Source: an uncultured Lachnospiraceae bacterium
GTDB taxonomy: Bacteria > Bacillota > Clostridia > Lachnospirales > Lachnospiraceae
Assembly (NCBI GenBank): GCA_946414885.1
Contig: CAMKQH010000033.1
Coordinates: 1-33,950 of the forward strand
DNA: 33,950 nt
Reading direction: 5' to 3'
A program made the translations under genes and the position numbers. The notes under the pieces were generated by a model. It saw only the letters and a list, made by a program, of their open reading frames with translations, searched no databases and was not told the DNA's origin. Shown here in pieces: positions 8,324 to 16,800 of the stretch; position 1 is the stretch's first letter; each line of letters opens with the position of its first letter.

Positions 8324-9478
8324 TTATGCAAACTGTATTCTCAGATATCCCTCTTCGAATTTCGCTCCCTGAATCTCCTTTTGCGCAAACTGTGCAGGAA
8401 TCTGGAATTTGCGGATTTCGTTTTTTACTCCCAGGATCAGCTCATTTTGATCCTGCTCGAGGCGCAGATCCTCCTTTTCGGCAAAGGGCAGGTAAACCTT
8501 TAAGGAATCCTCCTTTGCGTCCACGACGTAGATTTCCTTGCGGAACAAGATGGCATTGGGGTCCTGCCCTTCAAAAAGAAGTTCCCCCACTCCCTGCAGT
8601 CTTTCCAGCGTCCTAAGCTCATCCTTTTGAAGCTCCAGATAAAAGATCGGAACTTCGCTGAAGCTCTCCCTGATCTCCTTCAGACCTTCCTCCTGAAGCT
8701 TTACCCACTTTCCAAAATAACCCTCCATCGCACGTTGCGGGTACACGTGATTCACGATGACGGCGTCCACGTTATAATGATACAGATAGAGACAGGTGAA
8801 ATTCCTCTTGGCCTCACTAATAACAATTTTCTCCGGCGTAGTCACGACGCGAAGGCTCACAACGTCCTTGTTTAAGAGCAGCTTTTGCAAACGCTCCATC
8901 TTTTCCATGAGATACTCCACGTCATCAAAAATATCCTCTCCCGGCATGGGAATCTTCATGGTTTTTTCTACCACGGGTCCAACCACCTTCACGCCCATTT
9001 TCTTCATTGGCAGCACCTTTTTGATCAGTCCGGATAATCTTTCCGGATACTTGAGCAGTGCCAATGTTTCTCCCGTTGGCGCGCAGTCCACGATCAGCGT
9101 GTCATATTCCCCGCTCTCATAAACATCCAAAATCTTGAACATCGAGAACAGTTCTTCCAACCCTGGGAAAACCAACAGTTCCTCTGCCTCGATTCCGGCA
9201 CCGCCCTTGGCCGTGAGGAGCCTTTTCATATATTCACTGATCCGGCCCCAGCTTCTCTCGCTTTCATAAACCGTATCGATTTCCATGGCATACAGACGCT
9301 CCGCAACCTTCGTCGGCTCCCTTCCAATCTTTTGGTCAAAGGAATCCCCCAGACTGTGGGCCGGGTCCGTGCTCATGACCAGGACCTTTTTCCCATCCTT
9401 TGCAATTTTACATGCGCTGGCTGCCGCCATGCTGGTCTTTCCAACGCCGCCCTTACCCGTATATATAATCACTCTCAT
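8324..9478 (-). CDS. ArsA/Get3-like ATPase with C-terminal HSP20-like domain (copy 2)
   Basis: This 384-aa protein has a deviant Walker A at its N-terminus (YTGKGGVGKTS), switch I DPAHSLGDSFDQ, and switch II VDCAPTGETL, as in ArsA/Get3/TRC40 ATPases. The last 80 or so residues form the HSP20-like beta domain seen in some bacterial ArsA homologues. There is no CxxC zinc motif as in Get3 and no cysteine triad as in the arsenite pump ATPase. The start at 9478 has AAAGGAAG upstream; earlier in-frame starts have none. It is the distal member of a two-ATPase operon and probably pairs with its paralogue. The client could be membrane proteins rather than arsenite, which is inference. Confidence 0.82.
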   Translation of the reverse strand: MRVIIYTGKGGVGKTSMAAASACKIAKDGKKVLVMSTDPAHSLGDSFDQKIGREPTKVAERLYAMEIDTVYESERSWGRISEYMKRLLTAKGGAGIEAEELLVFPGLEELFSMFKILDVYESGEYDTLIVDCAPTGETLALLKYPERLSGLIKKVLPMKKMGVKVVGPVVEKTMKIPMPGEDIFDDVEYLMEKMERLQKLLLNKDVVSLRVVTTPEKIVISEAKRNFTCLYLYHYNVDAVIVNHVYPQRAMEGYFGKWVKLQEEGLKEIRESFSEVPIFYLELQKDELRTLERLQGVGELLFEGQDPNAILFRKEIYVVDAKEDSLKVYLPFAEKEDLRLEQDQNELILGVKNEIRKFQIPAQFAQKEIQGAKFEEGYLRIQFA

Positions 9479-9618
9479 GCTACAACTTCCTTTCTGCATC
9501 ATTTTCTCTTTTTGATGCGCGCCCCTTGGGCACATGCTTCCTTTCCTTCCCATTTTGCCCAATTTGTTCCGACTTTCCTGGGTATTTTCAAGCTCTTCTT
9601 TCCCTCATGCCCAAGCCA

Positions 9619-9668
9619 GCATTTTTCTTACTCACAAACTGGTATTTTTCTTACTCACAAAATGCTAA
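9619..9668. repeat. 18-bp direct repeat framed by an 8-bp inverted repeat
   Basis: The sequence ATTTTTCTTACTCACAAA occurs at 9621-9638 and again at 9644-9661 (23-bp period). AGCATTTT at the left end pairs with AAAATGCT at the right. It lies at the junction of the small-protein gene and the gap before the second ATPase gene and overlaps the end of the small ORF. Confidence 0.8.
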
Positions 9669-9930
9669 CCTTCTTTACTCTCGGCTCCTCGGCATTTTTC
9701 TCCGGCTCACCCGCCTCATCTTCATTCCTCTTGCACCCAGAGAATTCCTTGCACAGATCAGATTCCCTGCAATCCTGAAACACGCCGATTGCCAACTCCA
9801 ACAACATCTTCCGAACCTCTCCCTCAATAACCTCCAAATGCCCTTCCATACTCTCCGGCAACAAAGCCATAACAGCCTTCTTCTGATACTCCATCGCCTT
9901 CCTTACCCTATGGCCATATTCTTTTCTCAT
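9655..9930 (-). CDS. Small charged protein encoded between two ArsA-like ATPases
   Basis: I do not recognise this 91-aa protein. The first 55 residues look helical (VRKAMEYQKKAVMALLPE, EVIEGEVRKMLLEL), then come three cysteines in DCRESDLCKEFSGC and a Glu/Lys-rich tail. The ATG at 9930 is 4 bp after the stop of the upstream ATPase gene, and its ribosome site GAGGAGG lies within the end of that gene, so translation is coupled. The position suggests a partner or adaptor for the ATPases. Its real end is less certain because the 3' end runs through a direct repeat. Confidence 0.62.
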   Translation of the reverse strand: MRKEYGHRVRKAMEYQKKAVMALLPESMEGHLEVIEGEVRKMLLELAIGVFQDCRESDLCKEFSGCKRNEDEAGEPEKNAEEPRVKKVSIL

Positions 9931-9934
9931 CCCA

Positions 9935-11101
9935 TCATTCCTCCTCTTCAAAAAGAACGTGCAGCGCGTCTCCTTCATACTTTGCCCTCGTGATCACGTA
10001 TTTCCGCAGCACGTTTGGCAACGGCACGTTTCTCTTAAAATTCCCCATTTTGATCACAATGTCCGTCGGCGACTGGAAGAGATCGATCTCATCCTTGTCA
10101 GCGCCTGGCATAAATACCTTGAGTTCATATCCGCCGTCCACTTCCTGAAACGTTTCTCGCTCCGTCAGGATTCTAGTTGCAAACACGTCCACGCCATCCA
10201 ACACATCCCGCACGATCCTGCGAACGTTATCCGCCCCTTTTAATTCCTCGTCATACCATGGGATCTCATAGATCGGCAATGCGGAAAAGCACTCCTTAAT
10301 GTACGCCAAATACTCCTTCTGCAGCTTCCGCCATCCATCGAAGAACGGATTGTCCGCACTCTCAGGCAGAATGCGGTTGACGTAAAACCCGTCCACGTTG
10401 AAATTATAAAGGTTCAGATACATGTAATTGCGCTTTGTCTCTTCGATCACCATCTTCTCTGGCGTCGTCACGATCCTAACGCTCGTGATCTCCCGGTTCT
10501 TTAAAAGTTCCTGCAATTCTAAAAGCTTCACGTATAACTTTTCAATCTCACTCAGCGCGTTTTTGTTGGGCATCTCCACCTTGAACACGGTCTTTGATAT
10601 GGGCGAGAGCATCCGGATTCCAATCTTGCCAATGGGAAAAAGCTTTTCCATGTACCAAGACAGCAATTCCGGAAATTTTAAGAGGGAAAGGGTCTCCCCC
10701 GTGGGCGCGCAGTCCACAAAGATTCTCTCATAAACGCCGCTTCGGTAGATTTCCGCGATCTTCAAAAGGGAAAACAGATCCTCCATCCCGGGGATCATCC
10801 CCACATCCTGCACGTCCACCACTCCCGATTCGGAGATCAGGTGGCTTACGTAATCCATGATCTCCGCATAATCCTTCGCCATAATGTGATCCGGATCGAT
10901 CTCATACGCATCCAGTCCCGGCAGCACTTCCTCCGGCTCCTTTCCCAGTCGCTTTTCGAAAATATCCCCAAGGTTATGCGCCATGTCCGTGCTGACAAGC
11001 AAGGTCTTCTTTCCTTCCTCGGCGCTTTTTATGGCGTGCGCCGCAGCCACGCTGCTCTTTCCCACGCCGCCTTTTCCCGTAAATATATAAATTCTTCCCA
11101 T
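9935..11101 (-). CDS. ArsA/Get3-like ATPase with C-terminal HSP20-like domain (copy 1)
   Basis: This 388-aa protein is the upstream paralogue of the other ATPase. It has FTGKGGVGKSS near the N-terminus, STDMAHNLGDIFEK for switch I, VDCAPTGETL for switch II, and an HSP20-like C-terminal domain (YELKVFMPGADKDEIDL and following). Switch I has Met-Ala-His in place of the usual Pro-Ala-His. AAAGGAG lies before the ATG at 11101; about 50 extra in-frame residues upstream are not supported. No arsB, arsR or arsD is present, so an arsenite role is unlikely. Two different ATPase chains in one operon could form a heterodimer. Confidence 0.83.
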   Translation of the reverse strand: MGRIYIFTGKGGVGKSSVAAAHAIKSAEEGKKTLLVSTDMAHNLGDIFEKRLGKEPEEVLPGLDAYEIDPDHIMAKDYAEIMDYVSHLISESGVVDVQDVGMIPGMEDLFSLLKIAEIYRSGVYERIFVDCAPTGETLSLLKFPELLSWYMEKLFPIGKIGIRMLSPISKTVFKVEMPNKNALSEIEKLYVKLLELQELLKNREITSVRIVTTPEKMVIEETKRNYMYLNLYNFNVDGFYVNRILPESADNPFFDGWRKLQKEYLAYIKECFSALPIYEIPWYDEELKGADNVRRIVRDVLDGVDVFATRILTERETFQEVDGGYELKVFMPGADKDEIDLFQSPTDIVIKMGNFKRNVPLPNVLRKYVITRAKYEGDALHVLFEEEE

Positions 11102-11178
11102 TCTTGCATCTCCTTTCGAGTAACTTATCCCGTAACTATGTTTTTTTATCTTGCGCAGTGTCAGTGACGTGCCAACGT

Positions 11179-11194
11179 CGCAGACTTGTCTGCG
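11179..11194. other. Small hairpin in the leader of the ATPase operon
   Basis: CGCAGAC and GTCTGCG are exact inverted repeats two bases apart. They lie in a GC-rich stretch (about 11160-11270) within the 274-bp gap between marR and the first ATPase gene. No T-run follows, so it is not an obvious terminator. Confidence 0.5.
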
Positions 11195-11296
11195 ATTCCG
11201 AGTGTAACGAGGAACGGGCCGCATGGCACGCCCACGTCGCATGGCGCGCACTTAACCCTATATCCCCGTCCCCATGGTCCATTTAGTTCTTGTGTT

Positions 11297-11321
11297 GAAT
11301 AGTTCGTTTCTCGAAGTATTT
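11297..11321. promoter_or_regulatory. Possible MarR site upstream of the ATPase operon
   Basis: CGAAGTATTT at 11312-11321 equals one arm of the operator in front of marR. GAATAGTTCG at 11297-11306 is its inverted partner with 8 of 10 matches. This suggests that the MarR protein also controls the ATPase genes. The spacing between the arms (5 bp) differs from that in the marR operator (25 bp). Confidence 0.4.
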
Positions 11322-11332
11322 GGCCCGAAGTT

Positions 11333-11363
11333 AGGCAGTTATCCATGAACGCCATAACTGCCT
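11333..11363. other. 10-bp inverted repeat after marR
   Basis: AGGCAGTTAT (11333-11342) and ATAACTGCCT (11354-11363) are exact complements with an 11-nt loop, just past the marR stop. It may end the marR transcript, but there is no U-run on the minus strand. Confidence 0.45.
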
Positions 11364-11375
11364 TAGGTTCGTTCC

Positions 11376-11876
11376 TTATTCGATCGTGATCTTGCGGACC
11401 TTTTTCACGGTGGTTTCTTCCGTCTTCTCCTGTCTCAAGACGTCCTTCACCTTCGAGAGCATCTTAAAGAACAGGTCCATCTCCTCCTGCGTCAGGGAAT
11501 TCATGACCTTCACCCCATATCGCATGAGTTCGTTCATCAGATTCTGGAACTGCGCCATGCCCTTCTCACTAAAGGTGATGAGCACGACTCTCTTGTCTTC
11601 CTTTGACCTGGTTCTCAGGATCAGATCATTCTTTTCAAGGCGGTTGACAATGCCGGTGGCCGTATTCAGCGGCACGTGGATATACTCCGCGATCTCCGAC
11701 ATGTTCACCTCATTTTTTTGGAAAAGCAGCCAAAAGATCAGTACTTCATTCTTGGAACAATTCAGGAAAATGTTGTTCCAAAGATCAGAGGACAATAATT
11801 CCTTGATCTCTTCCACTGAATCTATGACCTTTTGAAATACTTCCTGGGACATTCCCGTCTCATTTAATTTCATCAT
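11376..11876 (-). CDS. MarR-family transcriptional regulator
   Basis: This protein is about 166 aa. The winged-helix core runs NEVLIFWLLFQKNEVNMSEIA, then a recognition helix (PLNTATGIVNRLEKNDLI) and a wing containing the typical RSKEDKRVVLITFSEKG. Two ATG codons sit next to each other at 11876 and 11873, preceded by GAGAGAG; a TTG further up is less likely. It lies upstream of the ArsA-like operon on the same strand, with a strong operator in its own promoter, so it probably represses itself and perhaps the ATPases. The ligand is unknown. Confidence 0.9.
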   Translation of the reverse strand: MMKLNETGMSQEVFQKVIDSVEEIKELLSSDLWNNIFLNCSKNEVLIFWLLFQKNEVNMSEIAEYIHVPLNTATGIVNRLEKNDLILRTRSKEDKRVVLITFSEKGMAQFQNLMNELMRYGVKVMNSLTQEEMDLFFKMLSKVKDVLRQEKTEETTVKKVRKITIE

Positions 11877-11889
11877 TTTTCGCTCTCTC

Positions 11890-11948
11890 AAAAATACTTC
11901 GGAACTAGAACTAATTTAATTCTAGCACCGAAGTATTTTTTTTGTCAA
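11890..11948 (-). promoter_or_regulatory. marR promoter with nested palindromic operator
   Basis: On the minus strand, TTGACA (11943-11948) and TAGAAT (11919-11924) are 18 bp apart. A 13-bp perfect inverted repeat (AAAAATACTTCGG at 11890-11902, its complement at 11928-11940) straddles the -10 region. Inside it is a second dyad, CTAGAA/TTCTAG (11905-11910, 11920-11925). The arms cover the spacer and the transcription start, as expected for autorepression by MarR. Confidence 0.82.
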
Positions 11949-11992
11949 TCCCATTTTTAATTGATAATGTATTTTACCATTGATGCCTTCTC

Positions 11993-12919
11993 TTAGCGTG
12001 ACTCAAGTGCGTTTGCGATGTCTTCCTTCATGTCAATCACGGCCGCCCTGGAGGCTTCCGCATAATTTGCCTCACCGTACTTTGCATACTTCTCCTGCTG
12101 GAATGCAGCGATGATTCCTCGGGAGGAATTGATGATGGCACCAAGTCCGTCCTCATTAAAGAAGTGAACGAGGTCTGCACCCTTGCCGCCCTGTGCGCCG
12201 TAACCCGGCACGAGAATAAAGGTCTTCGGCATCACCTTGCGAAGGAGCTTGCCCTGCTCAGGATAGGTGGCGCCGACAACCGCGCCCACGTAGGAATAGG
12301 AATCGCCCATGCACTCTTCGCCCCACGCGCGTACCTTCTCACCGACAATCTCATACAGCGGCTTTCCGTCGATCATGCGGTCCTGGAACTCTCCGCTGGA
12401 GGGGTTGGACGTCTTCACCAAAACGAAAATACCCTTTTTCTCTTCCTTGCAGACCTTGATAAAGGGCTGAATCCCGTCGCTTCCAAGGTAAGGATTCACG
12501 GTTGCAAAATCCTCATCAAATCCATAGAAGGAATTCCCTCCAACCTTTACCTTTCCAAGGTGCGCCACCGCATACGCCTCGGACGTGGAACCAATGTCCC
12601 CGCGCTTTATGTCGCCAATAACGACAAGGTCCTTTGACTTACAATAATCCACTGTCTTCTTAAATGCAACGAGTCCCGGAATTCCAAACTGTTCATACAT
12701 GGCGATCTGGGGCTTTACGGCCGGCACCAAGTCATAAATGGCATCCACGATGCCCTTGTTGTACTGCCAGATGGCTTCCGCCGCGCCCTCTAGGGTCTCG
12801 CCATACTCGGCAAAGGCTGCCTTCTGGATCTGGGACGGCACATATTTCATCATGGGATCAAGTCCCACCACAATGGGTGCCTGGGTTTTCTGGATCTTTG
12901 CGATTAGTTTGTTGATCAT
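11993..12919 (-). CDS. pyrF: Orotidine 5'-phosphate decarboxylase
   Basis: This 308-aa enzyme catalyses the last step of UMP synthesis, from OMP to UMP. It is of the longer PyrF subtype, with the catalytic D-x-K-x-x-D block as Asp103-Ile-Lys105-Arg-Gly-Asp108. VPGYGAQGGKG and a late NSSRGI segment bind phosphate. AAGAAGAGG lies upstream of the ATG. It follows the acyltransferase gene by 63 bp on the same strand with no terminator between them, so the two are likely co-transcribed although they are unrelated in function. No other pyr genes are in view. Confidence 0.95.
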   Translation of the reverse strand: MINKLIAKIQKTQAPIVVGLDPMMKYVPSQIQKAAFAEYGETLEGAAEAIWQYNKGIVDAIYDLVPAVKPQIAMYEQFGIPGLVAFKKTVDYCKSKDLVVIGDIKRGDIGSTSEAYAVAHLGKVKVGGNSFYGFDEDFATVNPYLGSDGIQPFIKVCKEEKKGIFVLVKTSNPSSGEFQDRMIDGKPLYEIVGEKVRAWGEECMGDSYSYVGAVVGATYPEQGKLLRKVMPKTFILVPGYGAQGGKGADLVHFFNEDGLGAIINSSRGIIAAFQQEKYAKYGEANYAEASRAAVIDMKEDIANALESR

Positions 12920-12982
12920 TTCTTTATCCTCTTCTTATTTCATTTTTATCATTATTCAGCTTCTCTTCCTGCCGCCTTTTTC

Positions 12983-13699
12983 TCATGCGCCCACCGCCTT
13001 GTCAATGGCTTCCTGGATGCGCTTCTTGACGCATTCCGCGATCTCTTTGGTACTGAGGTCTTTATACTCTTCGTATGGCAAGGGCTTCAAAAAATGGATC
13101 TGCGCCGTTATCTTCCGTAAACTGTTATAGTCAAAGGCCTTGTAGGAATCCACCACTGCCACGGGCACGATAGGCTGCTTTGACCACAGTGCTGCCTTAA
13201 AAGCACCTGGCAGGAATTCCTGAAGATGATTGCCATTGTGATTATATCCACCCTCCGGAAACAGGATAAAACGAGCTCCGTTCTTTACGCGATCCGCCAT
13301 GGTACGCATACTCTTTAACTGCTCGCGAAGATTTTCCCTGTCGATCCGGATTCCGCCGATCACGTCCACAAACTCACTGGTCAAAACCACCTTGGAACGC
13401 TTTAATTCCATCACAATGGAGCATGGATCCTTATGGACGTGAATGATTCCCAGAGCGTCAAATTTTCCCTGATGGTTGGGATACATGATATATCCTCCGT
13501 CCTTGGGGAGATTCTCCAAACCAAAGCACTTGGTCTTAATGCGCGCACTCCACATCGTCACGTTCACCATGTGACGCGCGACGCCGTAGCGATATTCCAG
13601 AGAATATTTATCAATTCGCCGCATCATAAAACGGATTTTGTAGACATAAAAAATGATAAATGGCATGGCGATACAGATAGCAAAATAAAACCGGACCAT
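12983..13699 (-). CDS. 1-acyl-sn-glycerol-3-phosphate acyltransferase (PlsC-like)
   Basis: This membrane-associated acyltransferase of 238 aa should transfer an acyl chain to lysophosphatidate in phospholipid synthesis. It begins with a hydrophobic helix, and has the HX4D catalytic motif (NHQGKFD) and the substrate-binding FPEGGYN motif. The ATG at 13699 is preferred because GGAAGG lies nine bases upstream; the ATG at 13708 abuts that ribosome site directly. Exact acyl-acceptor use cannot be told from sequence. Confidence 0.85.
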   Translation of the reverse strand: MVRFYFAICIAMPFIIFYVYKIRFMMRRIDKYSLEYRYGVARHMVNVTMWSARIKTKCFGLENLPKDGGYIMYPNHQGKFDALGIIHVHKDPCSIVMELKRSKVVLTSEFVDVIGGIRIDRENLREQLKSMRTMADRVKNGARFILFPEGGYNHNGNHLQEFLPGAFKAALWSKQPIVPVAVVDSYKAFDYNSLRKITAQIHFLKPLPYEEYKDLSTKEIAECVKKRIQEAIDKAVGA

Positions 13700-13781
13700 A
13701 AATCTCATCCTTCCTTAGAATTGCGCCTTTTTAAGTTACCTATCCCCTTGGAATCTCACGTCATTCCCTAATTATACGCCC

Positions 13782-13810
13782 ATTATACGATGAATCTTCT
13801 CGCATTTCAA
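13782..13810 (-). promoter_or_regulatory. Promoter of the plsC-pyrF unit
   Basis: On the minus strand, TTGAAA (13805-13810) is 17 bp from TATAAT (13782-13787). A second TATAAT lies 10 bp further downstream (13772-13777). The transcript would have a leader of about 75 nt. Confidence 0.7.
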
Positions 13811-13820
13811 CAATAAAATG

Positions 13821-13867
13821 CCCTCAGGCGAAGGACGTGCCTGACACGTACCCTCCCCGCCTGAGGG
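13821..13867 (-). terminator. Terminator of the BspA-type operon
   Basis: CCCTCAGGCG and CGCCTGAGGG form a perfect 10-bp stem enclosing a smaller dyad (ACGTG...CACGT). On the minus strand it is followed by CATTTTATTG. It lies 9 bp after the last stop of the pair of large secreted proteins. Confidence 0.75.
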
Positions 13868-13876
13868 ATATCCATG

Positions 13877-16800
13877 TTACTCTTCGGAAACCGCTCCGTC
13901 AGAACTTTCTGCAGGTGAAGCTGCTTCATCCGGATTCTCCGCAGGGACGTTGTCTCCAGTACCTTCCGCTTCTGAAGCGGGCCCCTTGTCGCCCACACCT
14001 TCCGTTTCTTCTGCAGGCACGCCGTCCCCGGAACCTTCCGTTTCTTCCACAGGGTTGTTGTCCGTGCTTCCCGATTTTTCCGCGGGGGTATTCTTGTCCG
14101 CGTTTTCTATCACGTTTATGGGCGTGGAGGTGGCAAGCTCCGTATAGAGCACGTGCTCCTCGCCCTGGGCGTCATCATATACCAGATAAGCCTTTGCGTA
14201 TGCGGTCAGCGCACTGCTCACCTGGCCAAGGGTCAGATGATGGATAAAGGTGCCGCTCTGGTTGTCAACGCCTGCGGAACGCTTCTTTACCTCTTCATTG
14301 TCAATGGTCAGCTCCGCTTCCGCGTCCGTGGTGCGCACAAGGCCCACGTCCTTCACGCTCATGCCATCAGAGAGACACCAAGTCACGGTCATGTCCAGCT
14401 TTTGATTGCCTGCCTCGTCAAAGACGCGCTCTGAAAGGTCAAAGTTTAGGATGGGCTCTGCAGGCTCCACGTACTGCGCCGCGTCCACGTAAACCGTATG
14501 CAGGGCAACGTTGCGGCTAACCAGGAAGTCGATCTCCAAGGAGTTGCAAACCAGCGTATCTCCCTCGTACCAGCCCACAAATGCCATGCCATCCGAAGGC
14601 TCCGCAGCCCAGGCCGTCACCCGGTCGCCAAAGGCATGGGTGGACGGTGCTCCGTCTATGGTTACGTGATACTCGTTTTTGATCTCCCGCGTCATGGAAA
14701 CCTGCGTTCCATCTAGGGTCGCCGTGGCAACGTAGGTCACGCCGGCAGCGCCTTCCACCTTTTCCAGGGATGCGGGAACGCTGTCCTCGAGAACGCCGCA
14801 GTTCATGCACTTCAGGCACGCCGTTACCGCAAAGTCCTCATCGGATTTCTCCCACTTCCAAACTAGGGAATCCTCCGTATGAAGGTGTCCCGTTGCAGGA
14901 ATAACCACGTCAAACTGATTCACGATGCCGTCCCCGTTTTGGTCCGAAAGCAATTCACCTTCTTTGTTCAGGTAGTACTGCCCGTCAGATCCAAAGAAAC
15001 ATGCAATGGTTCCCTCTTCCGTACAGCTTGCGTCCCTCGCCTTCACTTCCTCAAACGAAAGCCCTCGCAGCTCCGGCGCAAGGTCGCCCACAAACGTCAC
15101 GTTCAACTTGCTGAACTTTTCCTGATAACCCTTTAAGTAATTCGACGGTACGTGACAGATGGTTTTGGGCGTGCCGGTCTTAAAATCCTTGTAATAATCG
15201 CTGACCTTCCAGTCAAGCTCCGCCGGATTGGCATGGGACGTAAGCTCGTCAATGCCGGTGCAGCCGTTAAAGCAAGACTCACCAATCTCCTGCATGCCGT
15301 ACGGAATTTCTATGGTGGTCAGAGACGAACAGTACCTAAATGCGCAGGATTCCAGCTTTTTTAAGCTCTCTGGAAGATTAATCTTTTGAAGTCCCCTCGT
15401 ATAGATCACGGCATTATGTCCGATCTCTTCCAGACCGTCGGGAAGGCTAATCTCCGTTATGGTGGACATGCTGAAGAATGCACCCTCTCCGATCGCCGTA
15501 ATTCCATCCTCGATGACAACCTTTTGAAGTCCGTCAAAGGAAATCTCTTCCTGACCGCCCTTGAACGTCCAGCTCCAGCTAAAAAAGCCGTCCATCAAGC
15601 CATTTCCCGTAACGGTCAGCGTGTTTTCCTCGTCAATCTCATAATACGCGTCTATTCCGCAGCGGCCCTTCCGGTAATCATAAATCTCTCCCGTGGGCTC
15701 CAGGTCCCCAACAAACGCAACCGGTGCCAGGATTCCTCCGTGACCCGTCCAGTCCTCTAGATCCTTTGCGTAAACATGCACCTGCACCTCATTTCCCTCA
15801 AAAGCGTCCCAGCCTTCAAACCAATCCACGTCGGCATGGCAGTTAACGTCCGTCAGCTCGGTGCATCCCGTGAATACGTCCGCGTCGATGCGCGCCATGG
15901 AATCCGGCAGCGTCACGGTTCGAACGTTGCTGCATCCGTAAAAGGCTTCGTCGCCGATGCCCGTGATCTTGTCCTTGATCACGACCGTCTTGACGGCCTT
16001 CCACATGAAATCGTCGCGGGCGTCAAAGCTGTTTGCTTCAATCTCGCCAATGCCTTCAATGATCAGCGTTCCGTCACATTTGAAATCGTAATACGCCGAA
16101 TATCCGCACTGTCCCTTTTGGATAATGGCGTCCGGATCAACCTCATCCTCCAGGTCACCATAGAAGGTGACGTTTTGCCCCTCTCCAAATCTCGCTTCAT
16201 AAAATTCCAGATAACCCGGAGCAACCAAGAACCAGGTATAGCCAAGCTCCTTGAACGTTTCTCCCGGATGCTGAGGGCTATCCCATTCCAGCGTAAACGG
16301 AGATGCGTGACAGTACACGTATCTTATGGACGGGCAGTGATAAAACGTCTCCGGTCCAATGTAGCAAACGCTTTGGGGAATTTCAGCTTCAAAAAGGTTG
16401 GAACAATATCCAAATGCATGATCGCCAAGCTTGGTAATGCCTTCCCCTACGTACGCCGATCGCAAATTAGAATACCCCCAAAAGGCATATTCATATACGT
16501 CACCGGTTCCGCTGATCCGCAGGACGTCACCGTCGATCTCGTAGCGGGCGTAATTCCCGCAAAATCCGGGACAACCCAAAAACACGTTATCTCCCATTTT
16601 TTCCAAGGAATCCGGAAGCGTCACTTTTACCAAGACACACTGCTCAAAGACACTGTCTTCAATGCCAGTGATGCCCTCTTCGATCACAACTTCCGTGAAA
16701 TCCGTCCACCCCTTAAAACGTTCCGTATAGATCTCTCCGCTCCCGCTGATCCGCAAGACGCCATCCTCGATGCAATAACGGCTTCTGTTGCCTGCAAATC

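Noticed and set aside
8324..11101. Arsenic resistance operon
   Set aside because: Only ATPase chains are present; there is no arsB, arsR, arsD or arsC, and the arsenite-binding cysteines are missing.
11161..11355. 64-aa ORF on the minus strand before the ATPase genes
   Set aside because: No ribosome site, composition unlike a protein, and it covers the likely leader and a MarR-like site.
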